DNA of 64,000 bases from Lysobacteraceae bacterium NML03-0222 (GCA_002798195.1 NWQM01000004.1:1-64000), one strand, 5' to 3'; positions 8,760 to 20,019 are shown, counted from the first letter of the stretch. Numbers and translations are program-made. The notes: generated by a model from the sequence alone, not told the origin.

Positions 8760-9215
8760 ATGAAACTGGATTGGATTCTGTGGTTCGCCTCAATCCTTCC
8801 GCCGCAGGCCAGCGATTCTCTATGCCTGTCAGCCACGCTTTATCTTGAAGCCCGCAATCAGCCGGTGATCGGCCAGCAAGCCGTTGCCGAAGTCGCGCTG
8901 CGACGCGAAGACAGCGGTCTTTGGGGGAACAGCCTGTGCGAGGTGGTGACTGCCCGCAAGCAGTTCGCCCCTACGCTGGTTTCTCCGCAAACCAAACTCA
9001 GCAATATCCAAGCCTGGTCGCAGGCCGTCAATGTGGCGCTGGATGCCCAGGCCAACTGGGCGCTGCCGCAAGGCGAGCGGCAGGAAATCGTCCCGGGTGC
9101 CAGTCATTTTCTGGCACACAATATTGCTCGTCCCAGCTGGCGCAATGCCTATCAAGTGGCCACCATCGGCGATCACACTTTTTTGAGGGTGCAGTCGCTG
9201 CGGCGTCGCGACTGA
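8760..9215 (+). CDS. SleB-type cell-wall hydrolase (Hydrolase_2)
   Basis: A 151-residue protein with the Hydrolase_2 pattern: LCLSATLYLEARNQP with the conserved Glu, then QQAVAEVALRRE, a Cys-containing SLCEVV segment, KQFAP, and a C-terminal GASHFLAH. SleB/CwlJ-type domains cut peptidoglycan in spore formers; in Proteobacteria they are presumed lytic enzymes. The start at 8760 follows AAGGAG; an in-frame ATG at 8601 would add a low-complexity 53-residue leader. The first 16 residues (MKLDWILWFASILPPQ) are hydrophobic but not a typical cleavable signal, so export is uncertain. Confidence 0.75.
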   Translation: MKLDWILWFASILPPQASDSLCLSATLYLEARNQPVIGQQAVAEVALRREDSGLWGNSLCEVVTARKQFAPTLVSPQTKLSNIQAWSQAVNVALDAQANWALPQGERQEIVPGASHFLAHNIARPSWRNAYQVATIGDHTFLRVQSLRRRD

Positions 9216-9275
9216 TGCGCTTGCCATTCATCCGTTCACGTTATGCTTGGCAACCCTTGATGTTGCGAGCCGCGG

Positions 9276-9755
9276 ATGAAAGCCTTACCACGCATCAGCC
9301 TTGTCATGAGTTTGCTCCTCGCCCTGCTGGCAGGCTGTGCCAGCACTGGCGGGCAGCGTATTTCCGAGCCTGCCGCCAGCATCCAGCAGCTCAGCATTGA
9401 TGCGCAAGGCCAGTGGCAGCTGGCGCTGCGGCTGCAAAACTACAGTAATGTGGCGATGCGTTTTGAGGAGGTCGACCTTGCCCTCAGCATCGCAAACGAG
9501 GCAGCTGGTCAATTGCAGGCACGCCCTGCGCTGACCGTTGCCGCCGAGTCAGCCGAGATTCTCAACATCAACCTGACCCCTGGCTTGAACACCAAGCTAC
9601 GGGCAGCCGATGCGCTTGCCAATGGCCGCGGCTTTGCCTACCAACTCAAAGGTACCGTCAAGGCCAGCACCGAAAGCGGCAAATCGCGCAGCTATCAAAT
9701 CCAGCGCGACAGCGCGCTTAGCCCCGCCCCTGGACTGCCCGGCGTACTGCGCTGA
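9276..9755 (+). CDS. LEA14-like (LEA_2) lipoprotein
   Basis: A 159-residue lipoprotein: signal sequence followed by lipobox LLAGC with Cys about position 21. The mature domain reads as an immunoglobulin-like LEA type 2 fold (LQLRLQNYSNVAMRFEEVDLALS pattern of alternating strands). Bacterial members are envelope proteins linked to desiccation or stress, but function here is unknown. It lies 29 nt ahead of the acyl-CoA dehydrogenase on the same strand and may share a transcript with it. Confidence 0.75.
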   Translation: MKALPRISLVMSLLLALLAGCASTGGQRISEPAASIQQLSIDAQGQWQLALRLQNYSNVAMRFEEVDLALSIANEAAGQLQARPALTVAAESAEILNINLTPGLNTKLRAADALANGRGFAYQLKGTVKASTESGKSRSYQIQRDSALSPAPGLPGVLR

Positions 9756-9784
9756 AGTCCTGCCTGTCCACACGGAGAACCCCA

Positions 9785-11569
<1,785 letters not shown>

Positions 11570-11634
11570 TAAAATCCAATAAGAATTAAAATTCGCCGAT
11601 TAATTTTTCTTGCAAAATCATGGCTAGCAGGTTA

Positions 11635-11645
11635 CCCCCCCCCCC
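11635..11645 (+). repeat. Poly-C tract (C11)
   Basis: Eleven consecutive C residues lie in the spacer before the gene at 11747, just 3 bases upstream of a CRP-like box. It is the longest homopolymer noticed in the window. It could vary in length by slippage, or be a sequencing error. Confidence 0.8.
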
Positions 11646-11648
11646 GAA

Positions 11649-11664
11649 TGTGACGAAAATCACG
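11649..11664 (+). promoter_or_regulatory. CRP/Clp-type operator
   Basis: TGTGACGAAAATCACG matches the symmetric TGTGA-N6-TCACA consensus except for the last base. Its centre is about 67 bases upstream of the start predicted from TATACT at 11712-11717 (weak -35 TTCGCA at 11690-11695). That is nearly the same geometry as the box at 4453. Confidence 0.55.
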
Positions 11665-11689
11665 CTTTATTCAAAATTATCCAAAAAGC

Positions 11690-11717
11690 TTCGCATTTCA
11701 GCTCAACTGTTTATACT
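11690..11717 (+). promoter_or_regulatory. Promoter of the gene at 11747
   Basis: TTCGCA (4 of 6 consensus), a 16-bp spacer and TATACT. The weak -35 with a CRP-like box upstream is typical of an activator-dependent promoter. Confidence 0.4.
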
Positions 11718-11746
11718 CCGCCGCCTGTTGTAAAGAGCTGTTTCTG

Positions 11747-12709
11747 ATGAGTACCTTGGGTTTTACTGGAATGGATTCCAGGACACAAACCATGTTGCAT
11801 GAGGCCTTTTGGGCTGCCGCAGAACGTCTGCAGCTTGACCTGCAACTTCGTCCCGATGCCAACGCCGATTTCGTTGTCGTCGATATGGACAGTCTGTATG
11901 GGCCGCTAAGCTGGCTGCAGCTCTATAACGCCGGTGTCACCGTGATTGGTTACACCCATGCCACACGTTGCCATACGCACTTCCGGCTGGCGCGTGATTT
12001 TGATGAGGCAGCCATGGAAGCGCTGCTGAATGAACTGGCTATCCTGCCCAAATCAGGCAGCACTGCTGCCAAGTTCGCTCAAGATGCCAGTGCTGCGCAA
12101 ACACAAGTGACGGCAAGCCCAGCCGAGCCATTTGTAGTCGAAGGCAATACTCGGGCAAAGCTGCTGGGCTGCTGGCTTGCCAGTGGTGAGCTGCAGGGTC
12201 TGGTTCGCCTGCAGCATGAAGCCACTCCGCCACTGGTACTGGATATGGATAGCGCACAGTATTACGGCCCACGCACCTTGAAACCGCTGCTCCCCTTGTT
12301 CCAAAGCCCGCTGCAACCAGAAGACTTTGTGCCACTGCCTGAAAATACCGACCTTGGCAGCACTGGCGATGAACAGCCGCTCTCACGCCTGCTCTGGTTC
12401 GCTGCCCTGTTGCGCGGTGGCGGCAGGTTGCTACCGCCACACGATCCCAATGCCCGCTACCGGCTCAGCAAGTGGATGCAGACCGAGCGTGAATACCCCA
12501 AGCACTTGCGCATTGCCTCGGCACTGATGAAAGCGCCCGCCACTATCGCGGAAATTGTCCGTGGCGCCATGGCCAGTGAGGCAGAAGTCGCCGATTTCCT
12601 CAATGCCTGCCTTGCCATCGGCAGCGCAGAGGCCGTCCTGCCAAGCGCAGAGCCGTCCCCTGAACCATCACCCCGCCCGAGTCTGCTGAAAAGATTGGGG
12701 CTTCGCTAA
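11747..12709 (+). CDS. Unknown protein, receiver-like N-terminus and winged-helix-like C-terminus
   Basis: A 320-residue cytoplasmic protein I cannot assign. Residues 1-100 read as a degenerate receiver-like fold (GFTGMDSRTQTMLHEAF, then VVVDMDSLYG, then GVTVIGYTH), in which an Asp-rich strand end is kept but the usual Lys/Thr signature is not clear. The middle (about 125-235) may be a PilZ-like or beta domain. Residues 245-300 look helical with WMQTEREYPKHLRIASALM followed by a possible winged helix. The tail is Pro/Ser-rich and ends RLGLR. A CRP-like box and a C11 tract lie upstream. A signalling role is a guess. Confidence 0.6.
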   Translation: MSTLGFTGMDSRTQTMLHEAFWAAAERLQLDLQLRPDANADFVVVDMDSLYGPLSWLQLYNAGVTVIGYTHATRCHTHFRLARDFDEAAMEALLNELAILPKSGSTAAKFAQDASAAQTQVTASPAEPFVVEGNTRAKLLGCWLASGELQGLVRLQHEATPPLVLDMDSAQYYGPRTLKPLLPLFQSPLQPEDFVPLPENTDLGSTGDEQPLSRLLWFAALLRGGGRLLPPHDPNARYRLSKWMQTEREYPKHLRIASALMKAPATIAEIVRGAMASEAEVADFLNACLAIGSAEAVLPSAEPSPEPSPRPSLLKRLGLR

Positions 12710-12796
12710 CTGGCGCCCCCCTGAAAGCCGCCAATTGCGGCAACGAAATCGCTGGACAAGCAGGCCATTGACACCAACTCGCCGTAAAATGCGCAG

Positions 12797-14701
12797 ATGA
12801 TTGATTCCTCGCGCTACCCCCGTCTTTCGCAAATCAATACACCCGCCGACCTGCGCCGCTTTCCTGCGGAAGAACTGCAAGCGGTGGCCGATGAATTGCG
12901 CACTTATCTGATTGAATCTGCAGGCAAATCCGGCGGACATTTTGGTGCCAATCTCGGCGTGGTGGAGCTGACCTGCGCCCTGCATTATCTGTATGACACC
13001 CCCCATGACCGCCTGGTCTGGGATGTCGGCCATCAAGCCTATCCGCACAAGATTTTGACCGGCCGCCGTGATGCCATCCATACCGTCAAACAAAAAGACG
13101 GCGTGGCGCCGTTCCCCAAGCGCGAAGAAAGCGAATACGACACCTTTGGCGTGGGACATTCTTCCACCAGCATCTCCGCTGCCTTGGGCATGGCCATCGC
13201 CAGTGCTCAGGCCGGCAACGAGCGCAACGTCATCGCCATCATCGGCGATGGCGCAATGACCGCCGGCATGGCCTATGAGGCGCTCAACCATGCCGGTGGC
13301 ATGGACGAGGAACCCAATATCCTGGTGATTCTCAACGACAACCGCATGTCGATTTCCGAGGCGGTCGGCGGCCTGACCCGCATGTTAGGCCGCATGAGCG
13401 GCAACAAAACGCTGAATGCCCTGCGCGAAGGCGGCAAGAAGCTGCTCGGTGACAAGGACACCGCCCCGGCGAAATTCGTCAAGCGCTGGGAAGAGCACTG
13501 GAAGGGCATGTTCGTGCCCTCCACCTTGTTCGAGGAAATGGGCTTCCATTACACCGGCCCCATCGACGGCCACGACATGGATGCCCTGCTCGCCACGCTG
13601 AACACCCTGAAAGGGCTGAAAGGCCCGCAGCTGCTGCATGTCATCACCACCAAGGGCAAGGGCTATGAGCGTGCCGAGGCTGACCAAATCGGCTATCACG
13701 CAGTATCGCCCTTCGACCCGGCCGAGGGCATGGTGAAAAAGCCCGGCGCGGTGAAAAAAATCACCTATACCGATGTATTTGGCGACTGGCTCTGCGATAT
13801 GGCTGCCGCCGATGACAAGCTGCTCGGCATCACTCCGGCCATGCGTGAGGGCTCCGGGCTTGTGCGCTTCTCCAAAGCATTTCCGAGCCGCTATTTTGAT
13901 GTAGCGATTGCCGAGCAACACGCGGTCACACTGGCAGCCGGCATGGCCTGCGAAGGCGCCAAGCCGGTGGTGGCGATTTATTCGACCTTCCTGCAACGCG
14001 CCTATGACCAGCTGGTTCACGATGTCGCCCTGCAAAATCTGGACGTATTGTTTGCCATCGACCGCGGTGGCGTCGTCGGCCCCGATGGCGCCACACACGC
14101 CGGCAATCTTGATCTGTCCTTCCTGCGCTGCGTGCCGAATATGCTCATCATGGCGCCCAGCGATGAGGCCGAGTGCCGCAAGATGCTGTCCACCGGCTAC
14201 CAGCACCCCGGCCCGGCTGCCGTACGCTACCCGCGTGGCGGCGGCACTGGCATCGCTGCGGGCAACACCCTGGAAACCCTGCCCATCGGCAAGGCACAGC
14301 TCAAGCGCCAGGGGCAAGGGCTGGCGTTACTGGCTTTTGGTGCAATACTGCCCGCCGCCGAGCAAGTCGCCGCAGAACTTGGCCTTTCCGTCGTTGACAT
14401 GCGCTTCATCAAGCCGCTGGACAAGACCCTGATTTTGCAGCTGGCGCAAAGCCATCAGGGCTTTGTCACGCTGGAAGACAATGTCATTGCCGGTGGTGCA
14501 GGCTCGGGCGTGGCCGAGCTGCTGGCCGCCGAGGGCATCAGCCTGCCGATACTGCATCTGGGGCTGCCCGATGCGTTCCAGCACCATGCCAGCCGCGAAG
14601 ACCTGCTGGCCGAAGCCGGACTGGATGTTGCCGGCATCCGCACAGCCATCCTCAAGCGCTGGCCGCAATTTGCGCCAGGCAATACACAGGCAAGCGCGTG
14701 A
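12797..14701 (+). CDS. dxs: 1-deoxy-D-xylulose-5-phosphate synthase
   Basis: The thiamine-diphosphate enzyme that joins pyruvate and glyceraldehyde 3-phosphate, the first step of the MEP isoprenoid route. It is 634 residues, full length. Motifs: VGHQAYPHKILTGRRD near the cofactor site, GDGAMTAGMAYEALNHAG (ThDP/Mg binding), FDVAIAEQHAVTLAAGMA with the catalytic Glu, and the transketolase C-terminal domain (VVDMRFIKPLD). The next gene starts inside the stop codon (GTGA), so the two are coupled. Confidence 0.97.
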   Translation: MIDSSRYPRLSQINTPADLRRFPAEELQAVADELRTYLIESAGKSGGHFGANLGVVELTCALHYLYDTPHDRLVWDVGHQAYPHKILTGRRDAIHTVKQKDGVAPFPKREESEYDTFGVGHSSTSISAALGMAIASAQAGNERNVIAIIGDGAMTAGMAYEALNHAGGMDEEPNILVILNDNRMSISEAVGGLTRMLGRMSGNKTLNALREGGKKLLGDKDTAPAKFVKRWEEHWKGMFVPSTLFEEMGFHYTGPIDGHDMDALLATLNTLKGLKGPQLLHVITTKGKGYERAEADQIGYHAVSPFDPAEGMVKKPGAVKKITYTDVFGDWLCDMAAADDKLLGITPAMREGSGLVRFSKAFPSRYFDVAIAEQHAVTLAAGMACEGAKPVVAIYSTFLQRAYDQLVHDVALQNLDVLFAIDRGGVVGPDGATHAGNLDLSFLRCVPNMLIMAPSDEAECRKMLSTGYQHPGPAAVRYPRGGGTGIAAGNTLETLPIGKAQLKRQGQGLALLAFGAILPAAEQVAAELGLSVVDMRFIKPLDKTLILQLAQSHQGFVTLEDNVIAGGAGSGVAELLAAEGISLPILHLGLPDAFQHHASREDLLAEAGLDVAGIRTAILKRWPQFAPGNTQASA

Positions 14702-15117
14702 GAGCTGCATCCACCGCACTGCTGTTGGCCGCCTGTTGCCTGTTTGCTGCCCCGGTAACGGCACAGCAGGCGCAGACGCCATTTGTGGTCGAGCATACCT
14801 ACTGGCTCAAACCCGGTCGCCATGAACAGTTCATCGCCCTGTTCAAGAAAACCCGGCTGCCCCTGCTGCACGCCGAGCGCCAGGCAGGACGACTCATTTC
14901 CATCCGCATGGCACAACCACAGCTGGTACAGGGGCGCGAGCAATGGGATTTTCGCCTCACCCTGACCTGGAAAGACCATGCCAGTGCACAGCAGTTCACA
15001 GCCTCCCAGAGCAGCCCGGAGCCGGCCAGCAATCACCGCCGTGCGATGGAAGAACAACTGCGCGATGAACTGATTATTGAGCGCAACGATATCTTGCTGA
15101 GCGAAGAAATGCTGTAA
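14698..15117 (+). CDS. Small exported protein, possible Dabb/NIPSNAP-like fold
   Basis: A 139-residue protein with GTG start overlapping the dxs stop by 4 bases. Residues 1-23 form a signal peptide ending APVTAQQ. The mature part (FVVEHTYWLKPGRHEQFIALF...) has the beta-alpha layout of dimeric alpha/beta-barrel (Dabb/NIPSNAP) proteins, but this is a pattern impression rather than a firm match. Function unknown. A strong terminator lies 190 nt downstream. Confidence 0.65.
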   Translation: MRAASTALLLAACCLFAAPVTAQQAQTPFVVEHTYWLKPGRHEQFIALFKKTRLPLLHAERQAGRLISIRMAQPQLVQGREQWDFRLTLTWKDHASAQQFTASQSSPEPASNHRRAMEEQLRDELIIERNDILLSEEML

Positions 15118-15303
15118 ATGCCAGCTGGCATTGCAGACAAGCGCCATTGGCCTCGTCCCCATAGCCATGACAACGAGGCGGTCAAAATGAGTCCGCCTCA
15201 AAGCTCTCCTGCTCGAAGCTCACCCAAGCATCATTATTCATCCCAAATAACGATTGCAGGGCAAAGCCCATTTCCCTGCAGCATAAAGAGAGCCGCATAC
15301 AAG

Positions 15304-15330
15304 AAAACGGCCGGTAAAACCGGCCGTTTT
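15304..15330. terminator. Bidirectional rho-independent terminator
   Basis: AAAACGGCCGG - TAAAA - CCGGCCGTTTT: an 11-bp perfect stem with A-run and T-run on either side. It can end both the dxs transcript (+) and the convergent TonB receptor transcript (-). Confidence 0.85.
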
Positions 15331-15352
15331 CATCAGCGCCTGCAAGCGGCAA

Positions 15353-18300
15353 TCAGAAGGTCAGACGGAAGCCCACCTGAGCCATCCAGCGCGACTCCAG
15401 ATTGCGGTACGGCATGTACGGCGTGCTGGAACGACCGGTCGCTTCGTTGTGGAAACTGCTGACGTCATAGACGTACTTGCCATCCTTGACACCGGCGTAG
15501 TCAACAACACCCATGGTGTACGGGAAGCCTGCTTCCTCAACCTGACCCCACTTCTTGTTGAGCAGGTTGCCGAAGTTTTCGATGTCGAGGAACACTTCCG
15601 CCTTCAAGCCGGACATGCCCAGCGGAATATCCTGCTGGATGCGCACATCAATGACGTTGCGCCATGGGCTGCGGCCGTAATTGCGCGGCAGCACACCGGC
15701 CATCCCCTTCAGGTATTTGTCGTTGGCAAGATAGTTCCAGAACACGGCCTGATCTTCGGCACTGGAATTGGCGGTGAAGCTCACATCCGCCGCACTGCCG
15801 GGCACGAAGAACAAGTCATTGCCACGCACGCCATCGCCGTTGGCGTCGTTCTTGAACACGTAGCTATACGGACGGCCGTGGCGGCCTTCGTAGAACATCG
15901 AGAAACGGGTCGGCGCGCGCTCGCCAAAGAAGTTGAACTTCTTGCTGAGCGCCAAGGTCACGCGGCGGTCAATCTCGTAATTGGAGCGATTGGCCATATC
16001 CTCGTTCTGGTTCAGCACACTGCGGTTCTGCCAGTTGGAAAGCGCGACCGACGAGGTACCCGGGCTGACTTCCGTCGAACGTCCCCAGGTGAACGCCAAC
16101 TTGCCGAACCAGCCGTCAGCCCACGGCTTCTCCAGCGAGAAAGTCACGTTCTGGCTGCTGCCACGGCGGGTATTTTCCAGCACGATGGCATTGGTGTAAC
16201 GGCAAGGGTTGCGGCTCGAGTTGAAAGCCTGCGTCGGATCGACCAGCAAGCAATTGGCACGGATACGCGAGCGGCTGCCGTTGAGGTCGGCCCAGTAGTG
16301 CGCACGGCCATCAGGTAGGGTGCCGTTGGCATCACCCAGAGCATAATTGACGTAATTCACGCCACGCTCGGTACGTGCGGCCAGGAATTCCACACCCCCG
16401 GTCAGACCCCACCAGGGCAGCTGCTGGTCGATACCGAAGTTGGCCTTCCATACCGTTGGCTGGCGGAAATCATTGGCCATGGCATTGACGTACTGTGCAG
16501 CCGTGGCATTGGCCGGTACATAGGGATTGTTGGGGTCCAGCGAACCGGCGCCCATACCGGCATTGCGGATATCGTAGCTATCCACCAGCACACCCGCATT
16601 GGAGAAGCTGTTGGAGAGCCACACGCCGGGTGCAGAGCCCATGAACAGGCCGATACCGCCGCGGAACTGTGTGGTCAGCCCGTCGGTGTCGAAGGTGTAG
16701 TTGAAGCCCACACGCGGTGCGACAGTCCACTTGCCATCCGGGGTATTGCGGTTGTCAATGCCAAAATCAGCCAGGAAACCGGCATTGAAAGCTGGCGTGC
16801 CGCTCACCCGGGTCTGGTCGGCACGCAGACCGTAGATCAGGGTCAAACGCTCATTGACCGTCCAAGTGTCCTGTACAAACAGGCCAAGATTGCCCACCTT
16901 GAAGCGTGAGGCGGCATCATGATTATTGCCGGTACGGGCACGCTGGTAACGGTAGCGGGCACCCTTGCCGGAAAGGAAGTTGCCGAGGGCATCATTGCCG
17001 GTGAATTCATAGCTGCCGACCGCATCCTGCAGGAACAGGTTGTAGATGTCGGAAGACTCGTAATCGACACCAAACTTCAGCTCATGATCACCCACATACC
17101 AGTTGGCAGCGGCAAATGCCGTCCAGGTATCCACCGACAGACGGTTGGCCTGACGCGAGCGCTCCTGACCAAACGCGATGGTGCCTTCATTGCCGCTGGG
17201 GGAGATACCCGGCACACGGATGGTGACCTGCGGGGTGCTGGAGAACGAAGTCGGGGTCGAGCGATATTCGCTATAGGAAACATTCAGCTCGCTGGAGAAG
17301 CTGTCACCCCAGTTGCTGTAAAGCATCGCCGCCCAGTTTTCAAAGGTGATGTTGTCCTGGAAGCGGTTGCTGCTGGCTTGCAGCGTGTTGCTGCTGTTGT
17401 TCTGGCGCAGCACACTGCCATCGGTCTTGTTGTAGCGCAGGCTGGCGCGGTGGTCATCATTGATGTTCCAGTCCAGCTTGACGATTACCTTGCTATCGGT
17501 ATTGGCGATATTGTTGATTGGCGCAAACGAGCCAATCGAACCTGCTGACGCACCAAGCGCCGCAGCCCGGGCGGTAACGGCATCCAGCTCAGCTTGGGTC
17601 AGACGAAATTCATTGGTCGCCCCGGAGCCGGCCACGCCGGTGGAAACGGCCTCGGCATCGCGGCGGAATTTTTCATAACCGGCAAAGAAGAACAAGCGGT
17701 CTTTTACCAGCGGGCCACCCAGATAGCCACCCCAGTTGGTTTCACGCTTGAACGGCGAAGGACGCTCACGCCCTGCCACCTTCTTGCCAATCATGTCCGA
17801 ATCACGATAGGTGCCATACACCGCACCATGGAAGTCGTTGGTACCGGACTTGGTCACGGCATTGACATTGGCACCGACGAAATCGCCCTGGGTCACATCA
17901 TAATTGGAGATGCTGACGTTGAATTCCTGAATCCAGTCCATCACGATCGGCTGGTTCAATGCCGGCATACCCGAATCGTTGAGGCCGAAGTTGTCGTTGG
18001 TCGGCACCCCGTCGATACGGATATTGTTGTAGCGGTTGTTCTGGCCGGAAGCGGAAATGCCGCCACGCTCCTTGTCCACCTGCACGATACGCGGGTCAAG
18101 CCGCACATAGTCTTCCAGCGAGCGACGCACCGAAGGCAGCGCCTCGATTTCCTGACGACCGATGATGGTGGCCGCACCAGTGCTGTCAGGGGTGAACACA
18201 TTGGCCATCGCCGTACCGACCACGGTGATGGTATCGAGCGTGCTGCCAGCCGCTGCCGCCGCAATATCCAGATTCACGTTATTGGTGGTATCCAGCGCCA

Positions 18301-18601
18301 GATAGACGTTTTCTTCGGTATCACTCTGACCGTTATGGCTGACCGAAATGGTGTAGGGCCCGCCCACGCGCAAACCGCGTGCCACATAGCGACCATTGCC
18401 ATCGGTGACGGCGCGACTGACGCTGCCCGATTCAATATGGGTAATGGTGACTTCCACACCTGCGACCGGCTGGCCATTGCCACCGACTACCTGACCACCA
18501 ACACCTGCAGAGGTGCTCTGGGCAAAAACGGGGGCGGCAGCCAGAGCCGCAATCAAACCAAGCGTGAGCTTGGAGCGCTGAAGAGTACGAGTACTGTTCA
18601 T
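15353..18601 (-). CDS. Oar-like TonB-dependent receptor with N-terminal carboxypeptidase-regulatory domain
   Basis: A 1082-residue outer-membrane receptor. From ATG at 18601 it has a signal peptide (MNSTRTLQRSKLTL...APVFAQ), then a CarboxypepD_reg beta-sandwich (GGQVVGGNGQPVAGVEVTI), a plug domain (EALPSVRRSLEDYVRLDPR) and a beta-barrel ending in Phe (QVGFRLTF). Myxococcal Oar and its Xanthomonad relatives have this layout; some move proteins or large substrates. No TonB-box partner or substrate genes are adjacent. In-frame ATGs at 18619 and 18652 lack better ribosome sites. Confidence 0.85.
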   Translation of the reverse strand: MNSTRTLQRSKLTLGLIAALAAAPVFAQSTSAGVGGQVVGGNGQPVAGVEVTITHIESGSVSRAVTDGNGRYVARGLRVGGPYTISVSHNGQSDTEENVYLALDTTNNVNLDIAAAAAGSTLDTITVVGTAMANVFTPDSTGAATIIGRQEIEALPSVRRSLEDYVRLDPRIVQVDKERGGISASGQNNRYNNIRIDGVPTNDNFGLNDSGMPALNQPIVMDWIQEFNVSISNYDVTQGDFVGANVNAVTKSGTNDFHGAVYGTYRDSDMIGKKVAGRERPSPFKRETNWGGYLGGPLVKDRLFFFAGYEKFRRDAEAVSTGVAGSGATNEFRLTQAELDAVTARAAALGASAGSIGSFAPINNIANTDSKVIVKLDWNINDDHRASLRYNKTDGSVLRQNNSSNTLQASSNRFQDNITFENWAAMLYSNWGDSFSSELNVSYSEYRSTPTSFSSTPQVTIRVPGISPSGNEGTIAFGQERSRQANRLSVDTWTAFAAANWYVGDHELKFGVDYESSDIYNLFLQDAVGSYEFTGNDALGNFLSGKGARYRYQRARTGNNHDAASRFKVGNLGLFVQDTWTVNERLTLIYGLRADQTRVSGTPAFNAGFLADFGIDNRNTPDGKWTVAPRVGFNYTFDTDGLTTQFRGGIGLFMGSAPGVWLSNSFSNAGVLVDSYDIRNAGMGAGSLDPNNPYVPANATAAQYVNAMANDFRQPTVWKANFGIDQQLPWWGLTGGVEFLAARTERGVNYVNYALGDANGTLPDGRAHYWADLNGSRSRIRANCLLVDPTQAFNSSRNPCRYTNAIVLENTRRGSSQNVTFSLEKPWADGWFGKLAFTWGRSTEVSPGTSSVALSNWQNRSVLNQNEDMANRSNYEIDRRVTLALSKKFNFFGERAPTRFSMFYEGRHGRPYSYVFKNDANGDGVRGNDLFFVPGSAADVSFTANSSAEDQAVFWNYLANDKYLKGMAGVLPRNYGRSPWRNVIDVRIQQDIPLGMSGLKAEVFLDIENFGNLLNKKWGQVEEAGFPYTMGVVDYAGVKDGKYVYDVSSFHNEATGRSSTPYMPYRNLESRWMAQVGFRLTF

Positions 18602-18762
18602 CGTATTTGTCTCAAACATGGGGAGGAGAAACAGGAAATGGCCCGATAGCAATACCGAGCCGAATGGTTAACGCTAGTTTAACAGTATAACCGAGCTTTG
18701 TGACAGTCTGACGTCAGCCAACACCATGCCTGGATGGCTTTGCCCACATCCAGTGCAGCTTG

Positions 18763-19356
18763 TCATTTCACGGCATTGAAATACGAGCTCAAACCATCCA
18801 GCAACATCTGGATGGAAATTGCCACCAGCAACATCCCCATCAGTCGCTCAACGGCAGTCAGCACCCGATGTCCCAGCCATTTGTAAAGCAACGGGGACAT
18901 CAGCAGGATCGCTGCCGCCGCACCCCAGGCAACCATCAGCGCCAAACTCCATTCCCACATCCGGTCGGGATATTGCGTACCCATCAACATCACCGCGGCC
19001 ATGCCAGAAGGCCCGGCAATCATCGGAATCGCCAGCGGCACAATGAAAGGCTCTCCACCGTGCTGGTCGCCCATAATGCCCTCGGCCGGCGGGAAAATCA
19101 TGCGGATGCCAATCAGAAACAGCACAATCCCCCCGGCAATCGACACCGACTCCTGGCGCAAGTGCATCGCATCCAGAGCATATTTGCCAAACCACAGGAA
19201 CAGCATCAGCACCACCAGCGCAATCAAAAGCTCGCGGGCGATGACAATCAACTGACGCTTGGGGGGCAACGAGCGCAACAGGCTGAGTACCACTGGCACA
19301 TTGCCGAGCGGGTCGAGAATGATGAAAAGCAGTAAGGCGGCCGAGGCGATAGTCAT
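18763..19356 (-). CDS. MarC family integral membrane protein
   Basis: A 197-residue six-helix membrane protein of the MarC (UPF0056) family. It opens with SAALLLFIILDPLGNVPVVLSL, the family N-terminal helix, and carries the internal second-half motif with AIPMIAGPSGMAAVMLM. The name comes from proximity to mar genes in E. coli; a role in antibiotic resistance is not supported and the true activity is unknown. Divergent from the asparaginase-like gene with a 78-nt spacer. Confidence 0.9.
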   Translation of the reverse strand: MTIASAALLLFIILDPLGNVPVVLSLLRSLPPKRQLIVIARELLIALVVLMLFLWFGKYALDAMHLRQESVSIAGGIVLFLIGIRMIFPPAEGIMGDQHGGEPFIVPLAIPMIAGPSGMAAVMLMGTQYPDRMWEWSLALMVAWGAAAAILLMSPLLYKWLGHRVLTAVERLMGMLLVAISIQMLLDGLSSYFNAVK

Positions 19357-19434
19357 GCCGATATTATGCCTGCTATGGACGTGGCAGAGCGCCTACAATG
19401 CCGTCCTTCCTGTCATCGCCACTTGATTTCACCC

Positions 19435-19920
19435 ATGGAAAACCTGCTCATCATTACCACCGGCGGCACCATCGACAAAGTGTATTTCGATGCCAAGTCC
19501 GACTATCAGGTCGGCGAGCCGCAAATCGGCAAGATTCTCACTGACCTTGGCGTTGCTTTCCGCTTTCATGTCATCCCCCTGCTGCGCAAGGATTCGTTGT
19601 TCATCGACCAGGCCGACCGCGAGTTGATGCGTGCCACCATCGCTGCACAAAGCGAGCGCCATGTATTGGTCACTCATGGCACCGACTCGATGGTGGAAAC
19701 GGCCAAAGTGCTGAGCACCATCCCCGACAAAACCATAGTGCTGACAGGTGCGCTGAATCCGGCGCGCTTTGCCGGCTCCGATGCCGAATTCAATATCGGC
19801 TGTGCCGTCGGCGCCGTGCAGTCGCTGCCGCCGGGCGCCTACCTGGCCATGAACGGCCGCATTTGGCACCCGGACAAGGTACGCAAGAACGTCGATGCCA
19901 ACCGTTTCGAGCCAGTCTGA
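19435..19920 (+). CDS. Single-domain asparaginase-like protein
   Basis: A 161-residue protein corresponding only to the N-terminal domain of type I/II L-asparaginases. It keeps the first nucleophile motif ITTGGTID and the second motif LVTHGTDSMVETAK, including Thr, Asp and Lys residues of the active site. The C-terminal domain of the usual 320-350 residue enzyme is absent, and the ORF ends cleanly rather than in a frameshift, so this is the short asparaginase-domain family rather than a broken gene. Amidohydrolase activity is plausible but unproven. ATG at 19435 gives the conserved MENLLIITTGG start. Confidence 0.8.
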   Translation: MENLLIITTGGTIDKVYFDAKSDYQVGEPQIGKILTDLGVAFRFHVIPLLRKDSLFIDQADRELMRATIAAQSERHVLVTHGTDSMVETAKVLSTIPDKTIVLTGALNPARFAGSDAEFNIGCAVGAVQSLPPGAYLAMNGRIWHPDKVRKNVDANRFEPV

Positions 19921-19986
19921 CTCTCTGGCTTTTGAACGCGGGCTTGCTTGCAAAGGAATATTGAAGCCTCGTGCGCTTCTTGTTGT

Positions 19987-20019
19987 CCGCACATCCGGAT
20001 ATTTGCGCTGGATGTGCGG
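19987..20019. repeat. Perfect 10-bp inverted repeat
   Basis: CCGCACATCC and GGATGTGCGG flank a 13-base loop in the spacer between the asparaginase-like gene and tRNA-Gly. It lacks a T-tract, so it is not a standard terminator. A second GC hairpin follows at about 20042-20062 (GCCCCGG...CCGGGGC). Confidence 0.6.
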
